Shown: piece by piece, positions 7,302 through 14,291 of the stretch
Layout: every line of letters begins with the position of its first letter
Numbering within the stretch: the first letter of the stretch is position 1
Program-made: the position numbers and the translations under genes
Assembly (NCBI RefSeq): GCF_024022995.1
Contig: NZ_CP099582.1
Coordinates: 1,178,001 to 1,242,000 of the forward strand
Direction of reading: 5' to 3'
Source of the DNA: Thermococcus aggregans
Lineage (GTDB): Archaea; Methanobacteriota_B; Thermococci; Thermococcales; Thermococcaceae
DNA length: 64,000 bases
The notes under the pieces: generated by a model
What the model was told of the DNA's origin: nothing
Databases searched by the model: none
Seen by the model: the letters and a program-made list of their open reading frames with translations, nothing else

Positions 7302-8564
7302 TCAGCTGCTTTCCCACTGCTTTGCTAATTCTTCCATTTCTTGCCATGTCTGGGCGTTTCTTATAGCCTCTATCTGGTCTTTAGTGGTTGCCATTGGGAC
7401 TTTTATTTCTCCGCTCTTTATCTTTTCCTCAAGCTCTTTTACGGCATCCCAAATCCAGTCTGGAACTTGGTTTCTTGTCTCTTCAAGTTTGGCGAACAGC
7501 TCGTCTTCGCTTGTAAAGCCAAGCTCTTTAAGCTTCTGCTTCTTTGTCTCTTCTGGAAGTGAGTTGAACATCTCCTTGACATCATCGATTGTGCTTACTC
7601 CAACACCGCCTTCTTTGAGTCCGAGCTCCATTATTCCTCCTTGCCAGTTGCCCTTGATAGCCATCTCCACAGCCCTGTAAACACCGACGTCAACTCTCTT
7701 CATCATTGAAGCAATTATGACTCCAGGCTTAATCCAGTCTTGGGCTGAGTCAACACCAATTGCAAATGGGGGCCCCATTTCTTTTCCTTGGCTCTTGAGG
7801 TATTCATAAACGGCATCGAAGACTCCCAATCCTGTAGCACCTGCGATTTGGTAAATGACCCATGCGCCCTGACCGAGCTGAGCTTGGGCTGCGGTCTTAC
7901 CCTTTGCAGGGTCGGTAAATGAACCAGTGTAGGTGTAAAGGATATCAATGTTGACGTCTTTTCCAGTCTTTTGCTTGTAGTAATCCTCAGCCCAAGCGAC
8001 ACCGAATCTGTATCCACCTTCGAATTTATACAGAACTGGGATTTCAACACCGAGGACGGCACCTACTTTGTCTTTGCCGTCGTTAGCTGCTATTAATCCC
8101 GCTAAAGCCCCGACAAGAGCTGAGCCCTCGTTTTCTTTAAAGAGAATGCTTACAACGTTTGGCTTGTCTGGGATGTAACCGTCGACAATGGCAAACTTTT
8201 GGTCAGGGAATTCATCAGCAACTTGCTTTACGGCATCAGTCATCATGAATCCAACGGCGATAATAAGGTCGTACTCTCCCTTTTGGGCGAGACTTCTAAG
8301 ATTTGGTAAGTAATCGGATTCGCTGTTGCTTTGTACTTCCTTAAGTTCAAGGTTAAAGTCCTTTGCGGCCTTTGAAGCTCCAAGATATGCCATATCGTTG
8401 AAGCTCAAATCACCTCTTCCACCAACGTCGTAAACAACTGCAATTTTTCCCGCGTATTGGGAAATACTTGTTTGAGTTTCTGTGCTTTCTCCACCAATAC
8501 AACCACTAATAGCAACACTAAGTAGTAAAATTCCTACTAAAAATGCTGCTAACTCTCTCTTCAT
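7302..8564 (-). CDS. BMP-family substrate-binding lipoprotein (nucleoside importer)
   Basis: Extracytoplasmic binding protein of the Bmp/Med/PnrA family (PF02608), which bind purine nucleosides in characterised members. The start is ATG 8564 (MKRELAAFL), after GGGAGGTCGAT; the 15 codons further upstream are unlikely to be translated. A lipoprotein-type signal ends at C22 (VAISGC) and is followed by a Gly/Ser/Thr-rich linker. Family motifs include GGRGDLSFND, IIAVGFMMTDAV, FAIVDGYIP and the hinge-region YQIAGATGLGVFDA. First gene of the operon with the split ATPase and two permeases; a TATATATTAAA promoter lies at about 8609-8620. Confidence 0.88.
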   Translation of the reverse strand: MKRELAAFLVGILLLSVAISGCIGGESTETQTSISQYAGKIAVVYDVGGRGDLSFNDMAYLGASKAAKDFNLELKEVQSNSESDYLPNLRSLAQKGEYDLIIAVGFMMTDAVKQVADEFPDQKFAIVDGYIPDKPNVVSILFKENEGSALVGALAGLIAANDGKDKVGAVLGVEIPVLYKFEGGYRFGVAWAEDYYKQKTGKDVNIDILYTYTGSFTDPAKGKTAAQAQLGQGAWVIYQIAGATGLGVFDAVYEYLKSQGKEMGPPFAIGVDSAQDWIKPGVIIASMMKRVDVGVYRAVEMAIKGNWQGGIMELGLKEGGVGVSTIDDVKEMFNSLPEETKKQKLKELGFTSEDELFAKLEETRNQVPDWIWDAVKELEEKIKSGEIKVPMATTKDQIEAIRNAQTWQEMEELAKQWESS

Positions 8565-8692
8565 GTAGATCGACCTCCCTGGGAGTTGTGTAGGGATACT
8601 GAAAAACAATTTAATATATACTTTGCGGTTGTTTTGAGTGAGTGCCTTAGGTTTTTAAAGAGGTTTAATTCTATTAACTGAAGGGATTTCGC

Positions 8693-9148
8693 ATGCTTAA
8701 GGAGATAGCAAACCTCGAAAAGGGCGTGGTTTTGATTACTGGTGATGCTAAGAAGCTTGCAAAGATATTTCTCAATGCGTGGCTTTCCAAAGGTAAAGTT
8801 TTCCTTGTGGAATATCTTCCTTTTGAAGTGGACTATCCGGAAAATGTCTTTATCGGGAATATAGACGAAGGAGTTGGATTTGATGGTTACTTGCTCTATT
8901 CTCTCCTTTCGAGGCCAAAATCAGAACGGACTAAATATTATTCGTTCATAGCAGGACAGAAAGATAAGCTCATCCTCATATATGAGCCCAAGTACTTTAG
9001 GGATTCTCTTTTTGGGTATGCTCTCAAGGATTTTATAGACTATCTGGTCGCTTACAAGCGTGAGACTATGGGAATGGAGAGAATTGATGTTTATAAGCTC
9101 GAAGAAGGCAAAGTTATTAAAAAGAAAACTTATGTAAGGAGATTTTGA
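8693..9148 (+). CDS. Hypothetical protein with a RecA/KaiC-like outline but no P-loop
   Basis: 151 residues, soluble. Alternating hydrophobic strands and helices (GVVLITGDA, KVFLVEYLPF, VFIGNIDEG, KLILIYEPKYF) suggest an alpha/beta nucleotide-binding-like fold, but the expected Walker A GxxxxGKT is replaced by GDAKKLAK, so ATP binding is doubtful. The C-terminus is strongly basic (IKKKTYVRRF). It stands alone, divergent from the BMP operon and upstream of the phosphohexomutase. The family was not recognised. Confidence 0.65.
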   Translation: MLKEIANLEKGVVLITGDAKKLAKIFLNAWLSKGKVFLVEYLPFEVDYPENVFIGNIDEGVGFDGYLLYSLLSRPKSERTKYYSFIAGQKDKLILIYEPKYFRDSLFGYALKDFIDYLVAYKRETMGMERIDVYKLEEGKVIKKKTYVRRF

Positions 9149-9220
9149 AGGATGCAGAATAAAAAATTTTTTTAATTTAGCCTCATATCTCTTAGCGTTA
9201 ACAATCATTGGGTGATTCTC

Positions 9221-10570
9221 ATGGTGAAGTACTTTGGGACAAGCGGCATAAGGGAAGTCGTCAACGAGAAATTAACCCCCGACCTTGCTCTAAAGGTTGG
9301 AAAGGCATTAGGAACTTATCTTGGCGAAGGGAAAGTAGTCGTCGGAATGGACACAAGGACGAGCGGCGAGATGCTTAAAAATGCACTGATAAGCGGACTT
9401 TTAAGCACTGGAATCGATGTTATTGATATTGGCCTTTCTCCAACACCTCTAACAGGCTTTGCGATAAAGCTCTACGAAGCAGATGCGGGTGTTACGATAA
9501 CTGCTTCTCACAATCCTCCAGAGTACAACGGGATAAAAGTGTGGCAGCCAAATGGAATGGCATACACAAGCGAAATGGAGAATGATCTGGAGAGAATTCT
9601 TGAAGAAGAGAAATTTCACCAAGCACCTTGGAATGAGATGGGAGAACTAACAAAGGCTGATCCAAAAAAGGAGTACATAAAAAGAGCCCTTGAGATGATA
9701 GGGCTTTCAAAAGGCTATAAGGTTGTCGTTGACTGTGGGAATGGGGCAGGTTCAATTCTATCTCCCTACCTCCAGAGGGAGCTTGGGAACGAAGTTGTTT
9801 CCCTTAACTCTCACCCCAGCGGGTTTTTTGTTAGAGAGCTTGAGCCAAATGCTAAAAGCTTAGAAGCTCTTTCAAAGGCTGTAAAGTCCCTTGGAGCTGA
9901 TGTGGGAATAGCGCACGATGGAGATGCCGATAGAATTGGTGTTGTTGACGACCAAGGTAATTTTGTTGAATATGAAGTCATGCTCTCCCTCATAAGCGGC
10001 TACATACTCAGAAAGTTCGGGAAAGGGAAGATTATAACCACTGTGGATGCGGGATTTGCCTTGGATGACTATGTTAAGCCTTTAGGGGGAGAAGTCGTCA
10101 GGGTAAAGGTTGGAGACGTTGCAGTTGCAGAGGGTGTAGTAGGAGAAAACGCAGTCTTCGGTGGTGAGCCAAGCGGAACTTGGATAATCCCCCAGTGGAA
10201 CTTAACTCCAGACGGAATCTTTGCTGGAGCCTTGGTTCTTGAGATGATTGATAAGTTTGGCCCGCTGAGCGAGCTTGCAAAGGAAGTGCCGCGCTACGTG
10301 ACGTTGAGAGAAAAGATACCCTGTCCAAATGAGAAGAAGGCCAAAGCAATGGAATTCATAAAGAGAGAAGCCCTCCAAAACTTTGAGTACAAAAGGATTA
10401 TTGACATAGACGGCATCAGGATTGAAAACGACGAGTGGTGGATTTTGTTTAGGCCGAGCGGGACTGAGCCAATAATGCGCATTACTCTTGAGGCACACAC
10501 AAAGGAGAAAGCACAGGAGCTGATGGAGAAGGCTAGAGCCCTTGTTGAGAGAGCCATCAAAGAAGCCTGA
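9221..10570 (+). CDS. glmM: Phosphohexomutase (phosphoglucosamine/phosphomanno-mutase type)
   Basis: Interconverts hexose-1-phosphate and hexose-6-phosphate (GlcN, Man or Glc) for nucleotide-sugar synthesis. Four-domain alpha-D-phosphohexomutase: FGTSGIR at the start, active serine loop [11 protein letters not shown] near residue 93, metal-binding loop DGDADRIG near 232, sugar-recognition GGEPSGTW near 315 and phosphate-binding [11 protein letters not shown] near 415. Length 449 is typical. ATG 9221 is chosen over GTG 9212 because GGTGAT (9211-9216) is its ribosome binding site. Archaeal members often have mixed GlmM/PMM activity, so the symbol is a best guess. Confidence 0.85.
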   Translation: MVKYFGTSGIREVVNEKLTPDLALKVGKALGTYLGEGKVVVGMDTRTSGEMLKNALISGLLSTGIDVIDIGLSPTPLTGFAIKLYEADAGVTITASHNPPEYNGIKVWQPNGMAYTSEMENDLERILEEEKFHQAPWNEMGELTKADPKKEYIKRALEMIGLSKGYKVVVDCGNGAGSILSPYLQRELGNEVVSLNSHPSGFFVRELEPNAKSLEALSKAVKSLGADVGIAHDGDADRIGVVDDQGNFVEYEVMLSLISGYILRKFGKGKIITTVDAGFALDDYVKPLGGEVVRVKVGDVAVAEGVVGENAVFGGEPSGTWIIPQWNLTPDGIFAGALVLEMIDKFGPLSELAKEVPRYVTLREKIPCPNEKKAKAMEFIKREALQNFEYKRIIDIDGIRIENDEWWILFRPSGTEPIMRITLEAHTKEKAQELMEKARALVERAIKEA

Positions 10571-10593
10571 TCCTGTAGTTTCAAGCACACATT

Positions 10594-11032
10594 TTACTTT
10601 TCTACTTTGGCCTTAATTTCTTCCGCAAACCTCCTCGCCCTCTCCAAGTCCTTCTCGTCCGGATGCCCATTGTTTATCCCCCACTCTTCTCAAGCGTCCC
10701 ATTTATATTCCAGCCCCTGCAGGAGAACTCTCCAACTACCTCGAAGCCCTTCTCCCTTAGGGCTTTCTTTAGTTTCCTGTGGTTGTACCATCTTATGTTC
10801 ATCCCTGCGGTTGAGAAAATTAACGCCTTTTCCGTCCATTCTGGGCAGTGATTCAATGAGCTTGAAGATGCCTCAGTGGTGAGCCGAAGCCGATGAGGTC
10901 GTATCCCGCGAGCTTCTCTTGTTCAATTTCCCAGGGCTTAGCAAGATCCACTTCGAGGGTCTTTGCCATGGTTCTGGCTATCCTCTCCGTGTTCCTGTGG
11001 TGAATGGACACGTAAGCAATCAGAGCGTTCAT
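10594..11032 (-). pseudogene. Decayed flavodoxin-family gene
   Basis: Three reading frames must be joined to recover one flavodoxin. The first piece (from 11032) reads MNALIAYVSIHHRNTERI, the FMN phosphate-binding loop, to GYDLIGFGS. About 15 codons that should follow (the GIYFG region) are missing and the frame shifts near 10870 to FKLIESLPRMDGK. Another shift near 10835 gives ALIFSTAGMNIRWYNH and GFEVVGEFSCRGWN. A last one near 10680 gives INNGHPDEKDLERARRFAEEIKAKVEK ending at TAA 10594. Three frameshifts plus an internal deletion exclude a working protein. It lies against the GC-rich methyltransferase. Confidence 0.8.
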
Positions 11033-11144
11033 ATTCCACACCATTTGTTTTTGCAGGAGATGTATTTGTAGGTTTTTGTGTAGCCCGTTTTGCCCTCTTC
11101 GAAAGTTTTTTAACTGAAAACAGCGACTCCTGTACGTGATTGTC

Positions 11145-11897
11145 ATGAACAAGAAAAAGCCCGAATGGGAAGAATTTTTTGATAGGGAAGCCGACTATTA
11201 CCTGCAGGAGCCTTTTACCAGGTACACCAAGGAGGAGGTCGAGTTTCTCCTGAACGAGTTCAAGCTCCCGAAGGGCGCAAAAATACTGGACGTTGGCTGT
11301 GGTGTCGGAAGACACTCCATAGAGCTTGCGAAGAGAGGTTACCGCGTCACGGGTGTTGACATTTCCCGGAAAATGCTTGAGAAGGCAGAGGAGCGGGCCC
11401 AGAAGGAGGGCGTTGAAGTTGAATTTATAAAAGCAGACGCGACCAAGTTTGCGAGAGATGAAGAGTTTGACGCCGCGATATGCCTGTGCGAGGGAGCATT
11501 CTCGCTGCTTGGCCTGTCCGACGACCCGATAGAGCACGACCTCGCCATCCTGAGGAACGTGTACAGGTCGCTGAAGCCGGGTGGCAAGTTCATCCTGACC
11601 GCCCTGAGCGCGCTCTCAAGGGTCAAGAAAGCCACGAACGAGGACATTGCCCACGGACTTTTTGACCCGAACACCATGACGTTCTATGAGGAACTCGAGG
11701 CCCCGGACGGCACGAAAGTCCCGATACGGGAGCGGGTCTACGTCCCGACCGAGCTCTACCTGATGTTTAAGATGGTCGGGTTTGAAGTGAAGGCCATCTG
11801 GGGCGGGACCGCCGGAAGGTGGGGGAAGCGAAAGGTGGACATGGATGACATTGAACTGATGGTGATTGCCGAGAAGCCCCGAAAATCCTCTCCTTAG
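11145..11897 (+). CDS. SAM-dependent class I methyltransferase
   Basis: Methyltransferase of unknown substrate. Motif I is textbook, ILDVGCGVGRHSIELAKRG at about residues 46-64, followed by the acidic ribose-binding VTGVDIS, then FIKADATKF and DAAICLCEGAFSLLG. 250 residues from ATG 11145 (GTGAT upstream); GTG 11136 is less likely. Its DNA is far more GC-rich and uses more C/G third positions than the genes on either side, pointing to acquisition from a high-GC relative. It overlaps the 3' end of the convergent TudS-like gene by four bases. Confidence 0.85.
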   Translation: MNKKKPEWEEFFDREADYYLQEPFTRYTKEEVEFLLNEFKLPKGAKILDVGCGVGRHSIELAKRGYRVTGVDISRKMLEKAEERAQKEGVEVEFIKADATKFARDEEFDAAICLCEGAFSLLGLSDDPIEHDLAILRNVYRSLKPGGKFILTALSALSRVKKATNEDIAHGLFDPNTMTFYEELEAPDGTKVPIRERVYVPTELYLMFKMVGFEVKAIWGGTAGRWGKRKVDMDDIELMVIAEKPRKSSP

Positions 11898-12469
11898 TGT
11901 TTGAGGTGTTCTTCGAGCCTTTCTAGGCTCTCTTCAATGGTATCCTTGTCGAACTCGATGTAGGTAGCTTCTGGAAACCTTGCCATTAGGATTTCAAACA
12001 GTGTACCGGACATATTCACGAGCCTGAAGTTCTGCTCCTCAACGAGCTCCTTCGAGCGCTTTATCCTCTCCCCCTTGCTCAGGTAGAAGAACTCCTGCAT
12101 CGCCCGATACGGGTAGCTCTCTGGGTCGCTTGAGCTCGTGTGGAAGACTCCACAAGTTGGTGAGCCCTTAACTCCCACGAAAACAATTTTATCAGGCTTT
12201 TCCTCCGTCAGAATCCTTCCTATGAAGTCGGCTATTGTATTTGCCTTCTCGCGCATGCCGAGCCTCTTGTAGACCTCTCTGCTCGCCGGCGCCCTTGGCC
12301 AGCCTATAAGCTCGAACTCGGGGCATGGATAAGCTAAGATCTGCCATTCATCGCCCAGCTCTCCAATTAGCTCCCTTAAGAGCCTCGCTGTCTTGTATTC
12401 CTTCTCTTTTGCCCCGCGGTAGACGTAGAAGGGGCTCAAAAGGCAAGGAGCAATGATAATTATTTTCAT
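11894..12469 (-). CDS. DUF523/TudS-like protein, candidate [4Fe-4S] desulfurase
   Basis: 191 residues with the cysteine pattern of the DUF523 / thiouracil-desulfurase (TudS) family: C9 in APCLLSP, C49 in YPCPEFE followed by GWPRAP, and C106 in GSPTCGVFH. In TudS three cysteines hold a [4Fe-4S] cluster that takes sulfur from thiolated bases (established for that family). The usual second Cys of the N-terminal motif is absent and the C-terminal 80 residues are not those of bacterial TudS, so substrate and activity are open. Start ATG 12469 at MKIIIIAPC. Convergent with the methyltransferase. Confidence 0.6.
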   Translation of the reverse strand: MKIIIIAPCLLSPFYVYRGAKEKEYKTARLLRELIGELGDEWQILAYPCPEFELIGWPRAPASREVYKRLGMREKANTIADFIGRILTEEKPDKIVFVGVKGSPTCGVFHTSSSDPESYPYRAMQEFFYLSKGERIKRSKELVEEQNFRLVNMSGTLFEILMARFPEATYIEFDKDTIEESLERLEEHLKH

Positions 12470-12504
12470 TGAGGCTCACCAATAAAAAAGAAGTTCAAGA
12501 AGCT

Positions 12505-13086
12505 TTAAACTTTTTTAGACTTCAGAACTGCTATAAGTTCTTCAACCTTTTCCTTTAGCTCTTCTAGGGTTCCTTCGTTTACAATTAAAAAGTCAGCCAG
12601 ATCTTTAAGCTTGCTTGTGTGGTAAAGCTCCTCTTCGGCTTCATCCACCTTTAGAAAGTCCTCAAAGCTTTTTATAACCTTGTCCTTGCTTGCGTTTCTC
12701 CTCTTTAGGCGTTCATACCTTATCTCCGGCCTAGCATCGACGTAAATTATAACTCCCCCGCGCTTTTTTATTGCTTCAATCTCTCCCTTAGAGCGGACTC
12801 CGTCGATAACTACATCTTTGCAGTTTCTTTTCTTATCAAGTGCCAGCCTTATCAGAATGTCCTCTCCAAAAGCTTCTTTGAGGCGTTTGCCGTACTCAAT
12901 GAGTTTATCTCTTGTCGGTTCGCTCTTTTCTGGAATCTCCGGAACCCATGAGTATTCGCTTATATTGTGAGTCAAAAGATCAACGAGGGGCTCGCTGCAT
13001 GAAACCCTGCAAAATCCTTTTTCCTCAAAGAACTTTGCGACCGTTGTCTTTCCAGCTGCGATTTTACCCACAATTCCGACTATCAT
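12505..13086 (-). CDS. UPF0200-type P-loop kinase-like protein
   Basis: P-loop NTPase resembling nucleotide and dephospho-CoA kinases. Walker A GKIAAGKTT is at residues 7-15, followed by EKGFCRVSCSEPL, DVVIDGVRSKGE (Walker-B-like) and the lid-type YERLKRRNASKDKV. This archaeal family (UPF0200) is usually annotated as a predicted kinase without proven substrate. The start is ATG 13086, two bases after GAGGTGAT; the six upstream codons belong to the leader. It follows the 276-codon ORF closely and is probably in one operon with it. Confidence 0.75.
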   Translation of the reverse strand: MIVGIVGKIAAGKTTVAKFFEEKGFCRVSCSEPLVDLLTHNISEYSWVPEIPEKSEPTRDKLIEYGKRLKEAFGEDILIRLALDKKRNCKDVVIDGVRSKGEIEAIKKRGGVIIYVDARPEIRYERLKRRNASKDKVIKSFEDFLKVDEAEEELYHTSKLKDLADFLIVNEGTLEELKEKVEELIAVLKSKKV

Positions 13087-13104
13087 TGGATCACCTCGCT
13101 GCAT

Positions 13105-13908
13105 TCATCGTTTTTTCATCGCCCACCATATTAAGTTTGCTCCGTCTGTTGACTCCATGAGGCCCTCGGCTACCATGTCCATCACGAAGTCTATCATGGC
13201 TTCTTTGTCGACTCTGACTGGCTTTTCAAAACCAAAGAAGTATTTTGCTTCAAAGAACCCGATATGGAAAAATCTTAGGGGGTTTAGGAGTGCGATACCT
13301 TCGTTTATCTTTAGGTCAAATGGAAAATCGCCTATTACTATTCTGATGCCCCTTTCCTCTGCGATATCTGTGAGCTTCTTCTCATCGGGGAAGAAGAGCT
13401 CCTTCAAAGACCCCTCTATTGCCTCATACTCCATTTTTGGAAAGGTGTACTTGATCCCAATTTTCTCAGCTTTTAGGCCAACTTTTTCGGCAAAACCTAT
13501 CATAGCTTTTGCATTGAAGCTGAGGAACACGAGGGCTTTTTCACCAGCGTTTAGCTTTGGCCATTTGCGGGGTGGAAAGTTAAACTCGGCCTCAATTATT
13601 GGAACCAAAAATTCCAAAAAAGTTCCTTTAATTTTCTTTAGGTTCTCTTCGAGCTTCTTTCGCTTGATAATTAAGTCTAGCTTTGAGTAGACAGTAACTT
13701 GCTTGACTCCAAGCTCCTCTTTGAGCTTTCCGATTACAAAGCTGTTCCCGATTATTGCGCTTTTGTCGCTCCTATCCCTGGCTATTATAAACAGCTTGTC
13801 GCTCTCTTTATCATACCTAATTTCGTCTATCACAAAGGGCACTACGGGAAAGCCGTTTTCCTTTCTTATTTTTACAATCTTTTTTTCTATCTCGCTTGTT
13901 GCAAACAT
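13105..13908 (-). CDS. Hypothetical protein of unknown fold
   Basis: 267 residues, rich in Lys, Glu and Phe. No recognised motif. The N-terminal third (IIARDRSDKSAIIGN, GKLKEELGVKQVTVYSKLD) looks like a small nucleic-acid-binding alpha/beta domain; the centre (NAGEKALVFLSFNAKAMIGFAEKVGL) suggests a Rossmann-like unit. The RBS GGTGAG precedes ATG 13908, and this ATG overlaps the stop of the upstream 91-residue gene (TGATG), so the two are translationally coupled. The UPF0200 kinase gene follows within about 20 bases. Confidence 0.65.
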   Translation of the reverse strand: MFATSEIEKKIVKIRKENGFPVVPFVIDEIRYDKESDKLFIIARDRSDKSAIIGNSFVIGKLKEELGVKQVTVYSKLDLIIKRKKLEENLKKIKGTFLEFLVPIIEAEFNFPPRKWPKLNAGEKALVFLSFNAKAMIGFAEKVGLKAEKIGIKYTFPKMEYEAIEGSLKELFFPDEKKLTDIAEERGIRIVIGDFPFDLKINEGIALLNPLRFFHIGFFEAKYFFGFEKPVRVDKEAMIDFVMDMVAEGLMESTDGANLIWWAMKKR

Positions 13909-14183
13909 CAGCTCACCTTGTATGCCTTGAAGCACTCGTAGATTTCTTGGGCAATTTTTAAAGCTTCTTCCTTGTCGTCCGTTTCCTTAACTATGATTTT
14001 TCCGCTTGGAAATATGCTTATGTCGTAATTTTTCCTAACAAGTGCTAAAAATCTTGTTACTCGCTTTATCTGGTATCCTTTTTCTGCTAGGCATTCGCAG
14101 ACTTCTTCGAGGTCAAGATCAAACTTTTCTTGGGGTGTTATATTTATTGCCTTCATACTTGCGCATGGTTTTGCAATCAGCAT
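13908..14183 (-). CDS. Small protein with a TBP-like half-domain outline
   Basis: 91 residues from ATG 14183, which has a GGTGGT six bases upstream; an internal start at 14156 (MKAINITPQE) is possible. The C-terminal part, YDISIFPSGKIIVKETDDKE followed by an alanine-rich helix, resembles one repeat of the TATA-binding-protein fold (beta strand IFxSGKI, then AxxxAxxIxE). There are no DNA-intercalating Phe pairs that I can place, so DNA binding is not claimed. Coupled by stop/start overlap to the next gene. Function unknown. Confidence 0.6.
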   Translation of the reverse strand: MLIAKPCASMKAINITPQEKFDLDLEEVCECLAEKGYQIKRVTRFLALVRKNYDISIFPSGKIIVKETDDKEEALKIAQEIYECFKAYKVS

Positions 14184-14245
14184 AGAACCACCAAGAGGAC
14201 TTTATGAAGCACAGTTCATAAAATTTATTAAAGAGAACCAAATTC

Positions 14246-14267
14246 CAGAGTGCAAATTGACACTCTG
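14246..14267 (-). repeat. Hairpin upstream of the 91-residue gene
   Basis: CAGAGTG-N8-CACTCTG, perfect seven-base arms, between the stop of the P-type ATPase and the AT-rich promoter (TTTAATAAATTTTA) of the 91-residue gene. A T-rich run (14276-14291 on the minus strand) ends the ATPase transcript just before it. It could be an operator upstream of the promoter or part of the 3' end of the ATPase mRNA. Confidence 0.4.
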
Positions 14268-14291
14268 TTGATTCAAGTTAAAAAATAAAAA

